Below are positions 50,589-59,225 of a DNA stretch of 64,000 bases, piece after piece. A program made the position numbers and the translations under genes. This DNA comes from Luteimonas sp. 9C. GTDB taxonomy: Bacteria; Pseudomonadota; Gammaproteobacteria; Xanthomonadales; Xanthomonadaceae. Under the pieces are notes generated by a model. That model was not told the DNA's origin. It did no database searches and saw only the letters and a program-made list of their open reading frames with translations. Within the stretch, counting starts at the first letter, position 1; each line of letters starts with the position of its first letter. Where the stretch lies: positions 1,750,095 through 1,814,094 of the forward strand of contig NZ_LR733312.1 in the NCBI RefSeq assembly GCF_902506295.1, read 5' to 3'.

Positions 50589-50960
50589 AGGTGGCGGAGC
50601 CGGCCGATAAGCCGGGTTCTGTCGTGGACAGTCATTCCTCTAGGCGCACCGTCACCGGTACGCTCGAGCAACCTACCCGGACCCGACGCGGGCAACGTCA
50701 TGAGGTCCCTATTTGGTCTTGCTCCAGGTGGGGTTTGCCGTGCCGGCCTGTTACCAGGCTCGCGGTGCGCTCTTACCGCACCATTTCACCCTTGCCACGC
50801 ATCCCGAAGAATCGTTCGGCGGTATCTTTCTGTTGCACTTTCCGTCGGCTCGCGCCGCCCAGGCGTTACCTGGCACCTTGCCCTGTGGAGCCCGGACTTT
50901 CCTCGGCACCGCCGGATGCGAGCACCCGGGATGACGCGACTGTCTGGCCGACTCCGCCGC
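50589..50960 (-). ncRNA. rnpB: RNase P RNA, class A
   Basis: About 370 nt on the minus strand. Helix P1 forms from GGCGGAGTCGGCC (50946-50958 on the plus strand) and GGCCGGCTCCGCC (50593-50605). Universal blocks are present: CAGACAGTCG near the 5' end, GAGGAAAGTCCGGGCTCC, the AAGGTGCCAGGTAACGCC region, and ACAGAACCCGGCTTATCGG at the 3' end. It processes the 5' ends of tRNAs with the RnpA protein. A GACAAT -10 lies at 50965-50970. Confidence 0.95.
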
Positions 50961-51005
50961 GCGCATTGTCGCACGCCGGTGACGCCTCACACCGGCGCCA
51001 TGGGC

Positions 51006-51872
51006 TCAGTCGGCGGATGCCCGGTCCAGCAGTGTGGTGAACACGACGCCGAATTCCGGCGACAGCGTGGCGTCGTTGTGGCCGCGACCAGGCACGATGG
51101 CCAGCTGTTTGTCGGTGGCAGGCAACGGCGTCGCATCGAACAGCGCCTGTGAGAACTCCGGCGCGGTGGTGACGTCGAGTTCGCCGACGAGGTAAAGCAC
51201 CGGCTCGTCGAGCCGACGCGCAACCGCGAGATTGCCGGTCTTCTGCAGGGCAGGCGCGATGTCGAAACGTCGCACCGCCAGCCGCGTCCAGAAGCCGGCG
51301 CGCGCCCGCATCGCCCGGGCCCAGTCCTCGGCGGTGGTCATCGAGCTTTCCAGCACCAGGCCGTCGAGCTGTCGCGCATCGGCCACATGGCCGGCGAAGA
51401 AGCTGCCCAGCGACTGGCCGTGCACGATCAGCGGCCGGCCCACCGTCTCCGCGCGCACCCGGTCGTAGACCTGCAACGCGTCGGCACGCAGCCCTTCAAT
51501 GGTCGGCGCGCCGGTGCTGGCGCCGTAACCGCGATGGTCGACCAGCACCAGATCCACCGGGAGCCCGGCGTAGGCGTCGAAGATGCGCCGGGCGTGCAGG
51601 CCGGTGCGGAACCCGTTGCCACCGAAGTACAGCACCGTCGCGCGGGCGTCGGCGCGCTTGAGGTCGACGCGGTAGATCGAGACGTCGTCCGGCGTGTCGA
51701 TTCGAGACTCGGCGGCGGTGTAGCCGGCATGCGTGGCGGCCAACACGGCGAGATCGGGCGCCGGCGCCGGCATCGGCCGGAGCAGATGCGACTCCTTGAG
51801 CGAATACGTGCAACCGGCCATGACGACGCACAGCGCGGCGGCCACCAGGCCGCGGGCGGATCGGGACTGCAT
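51006..51872 (-). CDS. Alpha/beta hydrolase lipoprotein
   Basis: A 288-residue protein with a lipoprotein signal peptide (lipobox VMAGC at about 16-20). The hydrolase fold is shown by VLYFGGNGFR (oxyanion region), VLVDHRGYGAST, the nucleophile elbow GQSLGS, and the acid and base in VGELDVT and PGRGHND. Substrate unknown. It resembles the prolyl-oligopeptidase-like alpha/beta hydrolases (FrsA/BEM46 type). It lies between rnpB and rsmI on the same strand as rsmI. Confidence 0.85.
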   Translation of the reverse strand: MQSRSARGLVAAALCVVMAGCTYSLKESHLLRPMPAPAPDLAVLAATHAGYTAAESRIDTPDDVSIYRVDLKRADARATVLYFGGNGFRTGLHARRIFDAYAGLPVDLVLVDHRGYGASTGAPTIEGLRADALQVYDRVRAETVGRPLIVHGQSLGSFFAGHVADARQLDGLVLESSMTTAEDWARAMRARAGFWTRLAVRRFDIAPALQKTGNLAVARRLDEPVLYLVGELDVTTAPEFSQALFDATPLPATDKQLAIVPGRGHNDATLSPEFGVVFTTLLDRASAD

Positions 51873-51909
51873 GCGGTGACTTCCTTCCTTGGGACACCGT
51901 TGGACGCGA

Positions 51910-52758
51910 TCAGACCTCCGGAGTTCCCTGCCCGTACAGCGACTTGCGCGGTGCGCCGGTGATGTCGGCGGCGAGCTTGGCGGCCAGCGACGGCTTCATC
52001 TCGCGGCTCAGCAGGGCATAGACCCGCCGGCCCTCGGCCAGGCGCGCATCGACGTCGTCGCCCGCCCCTTCTATCAGCACCACGAACTCGCCCTTGCGCT
52101 GGTCCGCCTCGCCCGCGACGCGCGCGGCCAGGGTTTCCAGCGGGCCGTCGAGCACGGTCTCGAAGAGTTTGGTCAGCTCGCGCGCGACCACGGCCGGGCG
52201 CCCGCCACCGAAGGCCTGCACCGCGTCGGCCAGCATCTCCTCGATGCGGTGCGAGGATTCGTACAACAACACCGTGCGCGGCTCGGACGCGAGCGTCTGC
52301 AGGCGTTCGCGGCGGGCACCGGCCTTGGCCGGCAGGAAGCCTTCGAACACGAAACGGTCGCTCGGCAGACCGGCGACGCTCAGTGCGGCGATCAGCGCGC
52401 TGGGCCCTGGCACCGGCGACACGCGAAGCCCCGCCTCGCGGGCGGCCCGCACCAGACGAAAGCCGGGATCGCTCACCAGCGGCGTGCCGGCATCGCTGAC
52501 CAGCGCCAGCGATTCGCCGGCCTGCAGCCGCTCGACCAGCCGCGCGGCCAGGCCGTCCTCGTTGTGTTCGTGCAGGGCGATCAACGGGCGCTCGATGCCG
52601 AAATGGCCGAGCAACTGGCGCGTGTGCCGGGTGTCCTCGGCGCAGATCGCATCGACGCTGCGCAGCACTGCCTGCGCGCGCGGCGACAGATCGCCCAGAT
52701 TGCCGATCGGCGTCGCCACGACATGCAGGACGCCGGGGGCGCGGGAAGGGTCGCTCAT
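51910..52758 (-). CDS. rsmI: 16S rRNA (cytidine-1402 2'-O)-methyltransferase
   Basis: A 282-residue tetrapyrrole-methylase-fold enzyme that methylates the 2'-O of C1402, the same nucleotide modified by RsmH encoded 2.3 kb away. Motifs are VVATPIGNLGDLSPRA, CAEDTRHT, SDAGTPLVSDPG and VPGPSALIAAL. ATG 52758 (MSDPSRAPG) was preferred over one three codons upstream. It is divergent from lpoA, as in E. coli. Confidence 0.95.
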   Translation of the reverse strand: MSDPSRAPGVLHVVATPIGNLGDLSPRAQAVLRSVDAICAEDTRHTRQLLGHFGIERPLIALHEHNEDGLAARLVERLQAGESLALVSDAGTPLVSDPGFRLVRAAREAGLRVSPVPGPSALIAALSVAGLPSDRFVFEGFLPAKAGARRERLQTLASEPRTVLLYESSHRIEEMLADAVQAFGGGRPAVVARELTKLFETVLDGPLETLAARVAGEADQRKGEFVVLIEGAGDDVDARLAEGRRVYALLSREMKPSLAAKLAADITGAPRKSLYGQGTPEV

Positions 52759-52778
52759 CGTCTGCACACCGGGAACGC

Positions 52779-52784
52779 TAGAAT
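52779..52784 (+). promoter_or_regulatory. -10 element of lpoA
   Basis: TAGAAT, 31 bp before the lpoA ATG, in the short gap between divergent rsmI and lpoA. Confidence 0.45.
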
Positions 52785-52814
52785 GCGCCCATTATCCCGC
52801 AGCGGAACCGCGAC

Positions 52815-54056
52815 ATGGCAGCAACGGTCCAGCCTTCGAACGCCCGCACGCGCACGACGCGCGCCGTCGGCGCGCCGCCCCGCGCCCTGCGCCTGCTCGC
52901 CGGCGCCGCGCTGGCCGCCGTGCTCGCCAGCTGCGCGACCGTGCAGACCACCGGCAGTGCCGGCCCGGTCGCCGCGCCGTCGGAAACCCCGGCCGCGCCG
53001 GGTCGCTGGACCTTCGACGACACCCGCCCCGCCGCCGAACGCGACGGCTATCGCCCGCCGCGCAAGCTCGCGGTGTTGCTGCCGATGACGGGATCGCTGG
53101 CGACCGCCGCCGCGCCGGTGCGCGACGGCCTGCTGGCCGGCTACTACGGCGAGCGCCGCACGCGCCCCGAACTCGCGTTCTACGACACCGCCGGCACTGC
53201 GGCCGGCACCGCCAATGCCTACAGCCGCGCGATCGCCGAAGGCGCCGACCAGGTCGTCGGTCCGCTGGGCCGCGAGGAAGTCGACGCGCTGTTCCACAGC
53301 CCGGCGCAGGTGCCGGTGATCGCCCTGAATCGGGGTTCGATGCAGGCCCCCGACAATGCCGCCGCGTTTTCGCTGGCACCGGAGGACGAAGGCGACGCCG
53401 CCGCGCAGTACCTGCTCAAGCGCAACGCGCGCAACGTGCTGGTGCTGAGCAACGGCGAGGATGCCGCGCGGCGCAGCGTCGATGCGCTGACCGCGCGTCT
53501 GGCCCAGAACGGCGGCAGCGTGGTCGGCACGCTCGCGATCATCGGCGACACGCCGGTTGACCAGACGCCGGTGCTGCAGAACGCACTGGCCAGCGGCGTC
53601 GGGGTCGACGCGGTGTATCTCGCGATCCGCGGCAACCAGGCCCGCGTGCTGGCGCCGCAGCTGTCGGTCGCCGGCCTGGCCACGCGCCCGCGCGTCGGCA
53701 GCTCGCTGCTGGCGCAGGGCACGGGCAAAGCGGAGGAAGACCAGATCCTCGACGGCATCGTGTTCCCGACCGAAAGCTGGTCGACCGGCGCCAGTGCGCG
53801 GTCCCTGCCGCCGCTGACCACCGTGTCGCGCGACTTGCCGACCGCACGCGGCGGCGCCGCGCGTCTGTTCGCGTTCGGCTTCGATGCCTGGCTGCTGAGC
53901 GGCTATCTCGAACATCTCGCCCGCACGCCTGATTCGTCCATCGGCGGCGCGACCGGCATGCTGCGCATCTCCGGCGACGGCAACGTCATGCGCCAGCCGG
54001 CGTGGGCGACGTGGCGCAACGGTTACGTGGTGCCGCAGGCGGACGCCGGCGGTTGA
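52815..54056 (+). CDS. lpoA: Penicillin-binding protein activator LpoA (LppC family)
   Basis: A 413-residue outer-membrane lipoprotein. A long basic leader precedes the signal helix and lipobox VLASC (about 32-36). The rest is a periplasmic-binding-protein fold ([41 protein letters not shown]), the LppC domain that stimulates PBP1A. It lacks the long N-terminal TPR domain of E. coli LpoA, as is usual in this lineage. It is followed directly by yraN. Confidence 0.88.
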   Translation: MAATVQPSNARTRTTRAVGAPPRALRLLAGAALAAVLASCATVQTTGSAGPVAAPSETPAAPGRWTFDDTRPAAERDGYRPPRKLAVLLPMTGSLATAAAPVRDGLLAGYYGERRTRPELAFYDTAGTAAGTANAYSRAIAEGADQVVGPLGREEVDALFHSPAQVPVIALNRGSMQAPDNAAAFSLAPEDEGDAAAQYLLKRNARNVLVLSNGEDAARRSVDALTARLAQNGGSVVGTLAIIGDTPVDQTPVLQNALASGVGVDAVYLAIRGNQARVLAPQLSVAGLATRPRVGSSLLAQGTGKAEEDQILDGIVFPTESWSTGASARSLPPLTTVSRDLPTARGGAARLFAFGFDAWLLSGYLEHLARTPDSSIGGATGMLRISGDGNVMRQPAWATWRNGYVVPQADAGG

Positions 54057-54433
54057 ACGACCGGCGGCGCGATGGCGCTGCCGTCGAGCGGGCAGCGGCC
54101 ACGCATCTGCAGGCCGCCGGCCTGCAACCGCTCGCTGCGAACGTGGGCTTCCGCGGCGGCGAACTCGACCTGGTGATGCTGGACACACGCGGTGCGACGC
54201 GCGTTGTGGTGTTCATCGAAGTCCGCCATCGCCGCACCGCGGCGTTCGGTGGCGGCGCGGCCTCGGTCGATGCCGGCAAGCGCCGGCGCCTGGTGCTGGC
54301 GGCGCAGCAGTTCCTGATGCGCGAGCGCGGGCTGCGTGATCTGCCCTGCCGTTTTGATGTCGTCGAGGCAAGCGGCGATGCGGAAGCGCCGACGCTGCGG
54401 TGGATCGAGGATGCGTTTCGCGCGGATGATTGA
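54053..54433 (+). CDS. yraN: UPF0102 family protein YraN
   Basis: A 126-residue protein with a PD-(D/E)xK nuclease-like core: [27 protein letters not shown] and FIEVRHRR, with the Asp, Glu and Lys/Arg in the expected places. The molecular function is not established. The start is uncertain: a TTG at 54053 overlaps the lpoA stop in TTGA and gives the normal family length; a GTG at 54002 would add 17 residues without family similarity. Confidence 0.85.
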   Translation: MNDRRRDGAAVERAAATHLQAAGLQPLAANVGFRGGELDLVMLDTRGATRVVVFIEVRHRRTAAFGGGAASVDAGKRRRLVLAAQQFLMRERGLRDLPCRFDVVEASGDAEAPTLRWIEDAFRADD

Positions 54434-55106
54434 TTCGTCCTGGCAGGACGCGCCTCTGCTTGGTGTTCGATTGTTCGTGCCGTCGTGGACTTACGTTGGC
54501 GTGTTTCTTTCTTCGGCTTTGGCTTTGGCTTTGGCTTTGGCTTTGGCTTTCAGCCTTTGACTTGAACCGAGCCGTAGAGCGAGCCGAGCACCGGAGCCTG
54601 GCGTGGCCGGAGAGCAGCCCATGTCTGAGCGCAGCGAGTTTGGGCTGCGTGCCGCGTCAGGCGAGGCGCACAGGGCACCGATGCGGCTTCATCGCATCGG
54701 CTCGCGTCCGGCGAAGGGACCTTTTGGTTCCTTTTGGGTCCATCCAAAAGGGACTCGCACGCGCAGCGGGCGAAAGCCGTGCACTTGCTCTCGCTTTTCA
54801 GCCTTGGCGTTGGCCTTTTCTATCGCCAAGCGAATTGCTCGCAGAGCGAAGATCAAGTACAGGGCTTCCGCGCTGTCGCGCGGCTTACTTTTGTCTTGGC
54901 AAAAGTAAGCAAAACCGTCTTCGCCGGACGCGATGCTCGGCACGCTTTACGGCTCGATTCAAGTCAAAAGCGAACAGCCAAAGCCAAAGCCAAAGCCAAA
55001 GCCAGAGTCGGAGCCGGAGCCGGAGCCGGAGCGTGCCAGCTGCCGAGCCAGACCATCGCTCGAAAACATCACTTCGGTACGCCCGAGCTCCGCCAGCGAA
55101 AGCGCT
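54434..55106. other. Gene-free region between yraN and thiL
   Basis: 673 bp with no gene I can support. Open frames here translate into Gly/Pro/Lys or Gln/Ser periodic sequence from hexanucleotide repeats. It contains a long inverted-repeat element (next entry). In E. coli and many relatives diaA follows yraN; here that gene is absent. Confidence 0.7.
54515..55036. repeat. Long inverted-repeat element with hexanucleotide tracts
   Basis: The left end has six tandem GGCTTT units (54515-54550); the right end has four GCCAAA units (54977-55000), their complement, followed by decayed period-6 units (GCCGGA) to 55036. Inside these, 54556-54590 (GACTTGAACCGAGCCGTAGA and onward) is repeated inverted at 54933-54966 with a few mismatches. 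The 340-bp interior has a hairpin at 54884-54909 with 10-bp perfect arms (CTTACTTTTG/CAAAAGTAAG) and CCTTTTGG repeats around 54719-54752. It resembles a non-autonomous mobile or structured intergenic element. Confidence 0.75.
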
Positions 55107-56066
55107 TCAACCCGCGAAGTGATCCCACCCAGCGCGCACTGGAGCCCACAGCGCGCCATCTGCGGTCGTCGCGACGACACCCTGCCCTTCCACGATGCGT
55201 CCGAAGCGGGTCACAGGAACGCCTGCCTCCTTCCCAGCGGTCTCGATCGCATCACGAGCGCCGACCGGCGCGGTAAAGCACAGTTCGTAATCGTCCCCGC
55301 CACTCGCCTGCAGCGCGCGACGTGTGTCCGGATCGGGCGCAGCGGCGCGCAGGGCATCGGATGCCGGCAACGCGTCGACATCGAGCTCGGCACGTACAGC
55401 GCTCGCGCGGCAGACATGGGCGAGATCGGCCAGCAGGCCGTCGGAGATGTCGATTGCGGCACGGGCCAGACCGGACAGCCGCAGACCGAGCGCGACCCGT
55501 GGCGTCGGCCGGTCCAGCCTGGCGCGCAACGCCGGATCACGCGTCACGCCTGACGACCACTGCACGAGTGCAGCCGCGGCATCGCCGGGCGTGCCACTGA
55601 CCCAGATATCGTCATCGACACATGCAGAATCCCGCCGCAGCGCGCGGCCGGGGGCGATGAACCCGAAGACGGTCACGCACACCGACAGCGGTCCGCGCGT
55701 GGTGTCGCCGCCGACCAGGGTGACCGCGTGCTGGCGCGCGAGCGCGTCGAATCCGTCGAGAAACGCATCCACCCACGCCGAATCGGGTTCGGGCAGGGAC
55801 AGCGAGAGCGTGCACCACGCCGGCGTGGCGCCCATGGCCGCCAGATCCGACAGGTTCACCGCCAGCGCTTTCCAGCCGATGTCGGCGGGTGCGGTGTCGT
55901 GCGGGAAATGGATGCCGCTGTTGAGCGTGTCCATTGCCACGACCAGCTGCATGCCGGCGGGCGGCTGCAGCAGCGCGGCATCGTCGCCGATGCCCAGCAC
56001 CACATCCGTGCGCGCGACGGTACGCGCGGCGATCCGGTCGATCAGCTCGAACTCGCCGGCGGTCAT
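55107..56066 (-). CDS. thiL: Thiamine-monophosphate kinase
   Basis: A 319-residue enzyme that phosphorylates thiamine monophosphate to the diphosphate. Motifs: FELIDRIAAR at the N terminus, LGIGDDAALL for ATP/Mg, AVNLSDLAAMGATP, TLVGGDTTRGP and DISDGLLADLAHV, all typical of the AIRS-type kinase fold. It is the last gene of the riboflavin run, 15 bp after nusB. Confidence 0.96.
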   Translation of the reverse strand: MTAGEFELIDRIAARTVARTDVVLGIGDDAALLQPPAGMQLVVAMDTLNSGIHFPHDTAPADIGWKALAVNLSDLAAMGATPAWCTLSLSLPEPDSAWVDAFLDGFDALARQHAVTLVGGDTTRGPLSVCVTVFGFIAPGRALRRDSACVDDDIWVSGTPGDAAAALVQWSSGVTRDPALRARLDRPTPRVALGLRLSGLARAAIDISDGLLADLAHVCRASAVRAELDVDALPASDALRAAAPDPDTRRALQASGGDDYELCFTAPVGARDAIETAGKEAGVPVTRFGRIVEGQGVVATTADGALWAPVRAGWDHFAG

Positions 56067-56081
56067 CCGACGGGGCCGGGC

Positions 56082-56546
56082 TCAGCGCCCGCGCGGCGCG
56101 CCGACTTCCGGCGCGCGCCATTCCGCGGCGGCGCGGTCGAGCACGCCGTTGACGTAGGTGTGGCCGTGCTCGGAGCCGAAGCGCTTGACCGTCTTCAGCG
56201 CCTCGTCGATGACGACGCGATACGGCACGTCGACACGGTGCTGCAGTTCGTAGGCGGCGATGCGCAGCATCGCGCGCTCGATCGGATCGACCTCTTCGAT
56301 CGTGCGGTCGAGAAACGGCGCCAGCGCGGCATCGAGTTCGCGGTAGCGCGTGCCGACGCCGTGGACCAGATCCTCGAAGTACGCGAGGTCGGCGACTTCC
56401 TTGGCCTGCTCGTGGGCGAACTGGGCGACGATCTCGCGCGGCTCAGTGCCCGACATCTGCATCGCGTAAATGGCCTGCAGGGCGCGGCGACGCGCGCGCG
56501 AACGCAGCACGGGATCGACGCCATGGGGTTTGCGGGTCTGGTTCAT
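56082..56546 (-). CDS. nusB: Transcription antitermination factor NusB
   Basis: A 154-residue all-helical RNA-binding protein that acts with NusE at boxA sequences of rRNA operons. [19 protein letters not shown] is the conserved N-terminal Arg-rich segment and [12 protein letters not shown] and [13 protein letters not shown] the core helices. ATG 56546 overlaps the ribH stop by 4 bases. ribH-nusB-thiL is a conserved order. Confidence 0.96.
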   Translation of the reverse strand: MNQTRKPHGVDPVLRSRARRRALQAIYAMQMSGTEPREIVAQFAHEQAKEVADLAYFEDLVHGVGTRYRELDAALAPFLDRTIEEVDPIERAMLRIAAYELQHRVDVPYRVVIDEALKTVKRFGSEHGHTYVNGVLDRAAAEWRAPEVGAPRGR

Positions 56547-57010
56547 CCGATGGTGTCCAACAGGTTGCTCATTTCGATGGCGACCAGCGCCGCTTCTTCG
56601 CCCTTGTTGCCGTGACTGCCGCCCGCGCGCTTCTCGGCGTCGACGTAGGCTTCGACCGCGAGCACGCCGTTGGCGACCGGCACGCGGCTGTCGAGCGCCA
56701 CGCGCATCAGCGCGTCGCTGCAGCCGTCGGCCACCTGCTCGTAGTGGCGGGTGTCGCCGCGCACCACGCAGCCCAGCCCCAGCAGCGCGGCGTGGCCGCC
56801 GGCCGCGGCGAGCCGCGCGCAGACCACGGGAATTTCCCATGCACCGGGCACGCGGATCACGTCGACCGCGTCTTCGGCGACACCGTGATCGGTGAACGCC
56901 TTGCGCGCGCCGGCGATCAGGGCGTCGGTGATCTTGGGATTCCAGCGGCTGGCGACGATCGCGTAACGCGCGCCGGCCGGGGCGCGCAGGTCGCCTTCGA
57001 GGTAGCTCAT
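56543..57010 (-). CDS. ribH: 6,7-dimethyl-8-ribityllumazine synthase
   Basis: A 155-residue subunit of the lumazine synthase capsid. [28 protein letters not shown] and [15 protein letters not shown] (with the catalytic His) are present, as are the [13 protein letters not shown] loop residues. The start is the second of two close ATG codons (MSYLEGDLR); MPMSYLEGD at 57016 is possible. It supplies the substrate for riboflavin synthase encoded two genes upstream. Confidence 0.95.
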   Translation of the reverse strand: MSYLEGDLRAPAGARYAIVASRWNPKITDALIAGARKAFTDHGVAEDAVDVIRVPGAWEIPVVCARLAAAGGHAALLGLGCVVRGDTRHYEQVADGCSDALMRVALDSRVPVANGVLAVEAYVDAEKRAGGSHGNKGEEAALVAIEMSNLLDTIG

Positions 57011-57051
57011 GGGCATGGGAGTTCGCGCAGGGCCGGTCAGTTTAGCGTGGG

Positions 57052-58152
57052 TCAGGGCGTGACGTATTCGACGACTTCCAGGCCGTAGCCGGCCAGGCCC
57101 ACCTGCTTGCGCGGCGTGCCCAGCACGCGCAGCCGGCCGAGGCCGAGGTCGGCAAGGATCTGTGCGCCGGCGCCGTTGCGGCGCCACTGGCCCACGTCCT
57201 TGTCCTTGCCGGGCGGCCGGACCACGGCTTCCTTGCGCAGGCGCGCCAGCAGCGCTTCGGAGTCGCGTGGCGCCGACAGCACCACCATCACCCCCTGCCC
57301 GGCCCCGGCGATCGCGCGCAGCGCATCGCTGCCGGACACACCGAAATCGTCGCGGCGCCAGTGCAGCAGGTCGACGAGCGGGTTTTCCACCTGCACGCGG
57401 ACGAGGGTCGGCGTCTCGGCGTCGGGGGTCCCGCGCACCAGCGCGAAATGCAGCTCGTGGGCGATGCGGTCGCGGTAGGTCACCAGATGGAACGCGCCGA
57501 ATTCGGTCTCGATCTCGCGCTCATCGATGCGCTCGACGGTGTGCTCGGTCGCCAGGCGATGGGCGATGAGATCGGCGATCGAGCCCATCTTCAGGCCGTG
57601 TGTGCGGGCGAAGACTTCCAGCTCCGGGCGGCGCGCCATGCTGCCGTCGGGGTTGAGGATCTCGACCAGCACGCCGGCCGGCTCGAGGCCCGCGAGCATC
57701 GCCAGATCGACACCGGCTTCGGTATGACCGGCGCGGGTCAGCACGCCGCCGGGCTGGGCGACCAGCGGAAAGATGTGACCGGGCTGGTGCAGATCCTCGG
57801 GTTTCGCGTTCGCCTTCACCGCGGTGCGGATCGTGTGCGCGCGATCGTGCGCCGAGATGCCGGTGGTCACGCCTTCGGCGGCCTCGATGCTGACGGTGAA
57901 GTTGGTCTGGAACTGCGCGGTATTCGCGCGGACCATCGGCGCCAGGCCCAGCTGCGCGGCGCGGCTCGGCGTCACCGGCAGGCACACCAGGCCGCGGCCG
58001 TGGGTGACCATGAAATTGATGTCCGACGGCTTCACCAGCTCGGCGGCCATGATCAGGTCGCCTTCGTTCTCGCGGTCCTCGTCGTCGACGATGACGACCA
58101 TCCGGCCCTGGCGGATCTCTTCCAGCAGTTCGGGAACGGGTGCGAAATTCAT
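57052..58152 (-). CDS. ribBA: 3,4-dihydroxy-2-butanone 4-phosphate synthase with degenerate GTP cyclohydrolase II domain
   Basis: A 366-residue two-domain protein. The N-terminal RibB domain is intact ([42 protein letters not shown]). The C-terminal RibA-like domain lacks the zinc cysteines and the catalytic RxxGRG-type motif of GTP cyclohydrolase II, having [17 protein letters not shown] in their place. It should make DHBP but not open GTP, so another ribA is expected elsewhere. ATG 58152 overlaps the ribE stop by 4 bases. Confidence 0.93.
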   Translation of the reverse strand: MNFAPVPELLEEIRQGRMVVIVDDEDRENEGDLIMAAELVKPSDINFMVTHGRGLVCLPVTPSRAAQLGLAPMVRANTAQFQTNFTVSIEAAEGVTTGISAHDRAHTIRTAVKANAKPEDLHQPGHIFPLVAQPGGVLTRAGHTEAGVDLAMLAGLEPAGVLVEILNPDGSMARRPELEVFARTHGLKMGSIADLIAHRLATEHTVERIDEREIETEFGAFHLVTYRDRIAHELHFALVRGTPDAETPTLVRVQVENPLVDLLHWRRDDFGVSGSDALRAIAGAGQGVMVVLSAPRDSEALLARLRKEAVVRPPGKDKDVGQWRRNGAGAQILADLGLGRLRVLGTPRKQVGLAGYGLEVVEYVTP

Positions 58153-58766
58153 GCCGCCGCTCCCGCCAGGACGACGCCCGCGCTGAGCAGACGCTCGACA
58201 TACCGGGCAACCAGATCGACTTCCAGGTTCACTGCCTCGCCGACCGCCGTGCTGCCGAACGCGGTGTGCGCGACGGTATGCGGCACCAGGGCGACCTCGA
58301 AACCGGACGCATCGAGGGTGTTGACGGTCAGGCTGACGCCGTCGACACAGATCGACCCCTTGTGCGCGACGTACTTCAGCAACGCAGCCGGCGCTGTGAT
58401 CCGCCAGCGCTGCGCGCGTGCATCGTCGTGCACCGAGGCCACGCTGCCGACGCCGTCGACATGGCCGCTGACCATGTGGCCGCCCAGGCGGTCGGTCGGG
58501 CGCATCGCGCGCTCCAGGTTCACCGCACGCCCCGGCGCCAGCGCGCCGAGCGTGGTCAGCGACAGGGTCTCGGTGGAGGCATCGGCCTCGAAGTGCGCGG
58601 TGTCGAAGGCCACCACGGTCAGGCACACGCCATTGACCGCGATACTCTCGCCCATCGCCACGCCGTCGAACGGCAGCGTGCCGACCGCGATGCGCAGCCG
58701 CGCGTCGCCGCCGCGTGCCTCGGTGGACACCAGGCGCCCGACGCCCTCGATCAGTCCGGTGAACAT
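58149..58766 (-). CDS. ribE: Riboflavin synthase, alpha subunit
   Basis: A 205-residue protein with two lumazine-binding barrels. MFTGLIEGVG is the diagnostic start; SIAVNGVCLTVV and SICVDGVSLTVN are the matching repeats, GGHMVSGHVDGVG the active-site segment. It dismutates two lumazines to riboflavin. It is the first gene after the FMN riboswitch. Confidence 0.96.
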   Translation of the reverse strand: MFTGLIEGVGRLVSTEARGGDARLRIAVGTLPFDGVAMGESIAVNGVCLTVVAFDTAHFEADASTETLSLTTLGALAPGRAVNLERAMRPTDRLGGHMVSGHVDGVGSVASVHDDARAQRWRITAPAALLKYVAHKGSICVDGVSLTVNTLDASGFEVALVPHTVAHTAFGSTAVGEAVNLEVDLVARYVERLLSAGVVLAGAAA

Positions 58767-58837
58767 GTCGCTGTCTCCCTCCGCGCGGGCCACCCGCACG
58801 GTCAAGCCGAAAGGGAACGGTCCGGGACGCGACAGCG

Positions 58838-58860
58838 TGCGCGGCCGGAAGGCCACGCAT
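58838..58860 (-). other. Hairpin in the riboswitch expression platform
   Basis: GCGTGGCC pairs with GGCCGCGC (one G-U) around TTCC, immediately after the FMN aptamer and about 70 nt before ribE. There is no T run, so it is more likely part of a translational or Rho-linked switch than an intrinsic terminator. Confidence 0.45.
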
Positions 58861-58865
58861 GAGGT

Positions 58866-59006
58866 CGTCTTCTCGCATCCGGACTCTGACCGTCGGCTCC
58901 GGCATTCGACCGGATCTGCTGACCCGCCGGCGTGTGCCGGCAGCGCTCGCGGGCTCGCGCGTCGCCGCGCCTACCGCCGGTGGGGATTTCCACCCCGCCC
59001 CGAAGA
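58866..59006 (-). promoter_or_regulatory. FMN riboswitch (RFN element)
   Basis: On the minus strand the aptamer reads with all consensus blocks: CTTCGGGGCGGGGTGGAAAT, CCCCACCGGCGGTA, GAGCCCGCGAGCG, GGTCAGCAGATCCGGT, GCCGGAGCCGACGGT and AGAGTCCGGATG with a closing GAAG. It lies upstream of ribE, so FMN should shut down ribE-ribBA-ribH-nusB-thiL. A variable stem (CGCGGCGACGCGC-type) sits between blocks 2 and 3. Confidence 0.95.
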
Positions 59007-59043
59007 CATTCGATTGTGTGATGCCGGCTGGGCCGGCCCGGCG

Positions 59044-59049
59044 ATTCTA
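59044..59049 (-). promoter_or_regulatory. -10 element of the riboflavin operon
   Basis: TAGAAT on the minus strand, about 38 bp before the aptamer; no good -35 is visible. The remaining 176 bp up to ribD show nothing else I can name. Confidence 0.45.
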
Positions 59050-59225
59050 CCAGCGCCGCTCGGGCAGCCCGGCCGGCAGCGGCGGGACGCTTCATTGCAG
59101 GGACAGGCGGGCCGCGCTGGCCACGACAGTCGGCCCGGTGCGTTCATGCGCCTGCGTACGGAATGGTCGTCCGAGATGGCGCCCCACGCGCCTGCCGGGG
59201 TGGCGCAACGCCGGCGGGTGCGGCG

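Noticed and set aside
50290-50590. Possible origin of replication near the DnaA box and rnpB
   Set aside because: Only one DnaA box, no AT-rich unwinding region with repeats, and no dnaA, dnaN, gidA or parAB nearby.
54515-55036. Insertion sequence
   Set aside because: No transposase and no visible target duplication; the inverted repeats are kept as a structured or non-autonomous element instead.
54430-55553. Several open frames between yraN and thiL with periodic Gln-Ser, Lys-Ala or Pro-Lys/Glu-Pro sequence
   Set aside because: They are translations of the hexanucleotide tracts and run into antisense thiL. No ribosome-binding site or family match.
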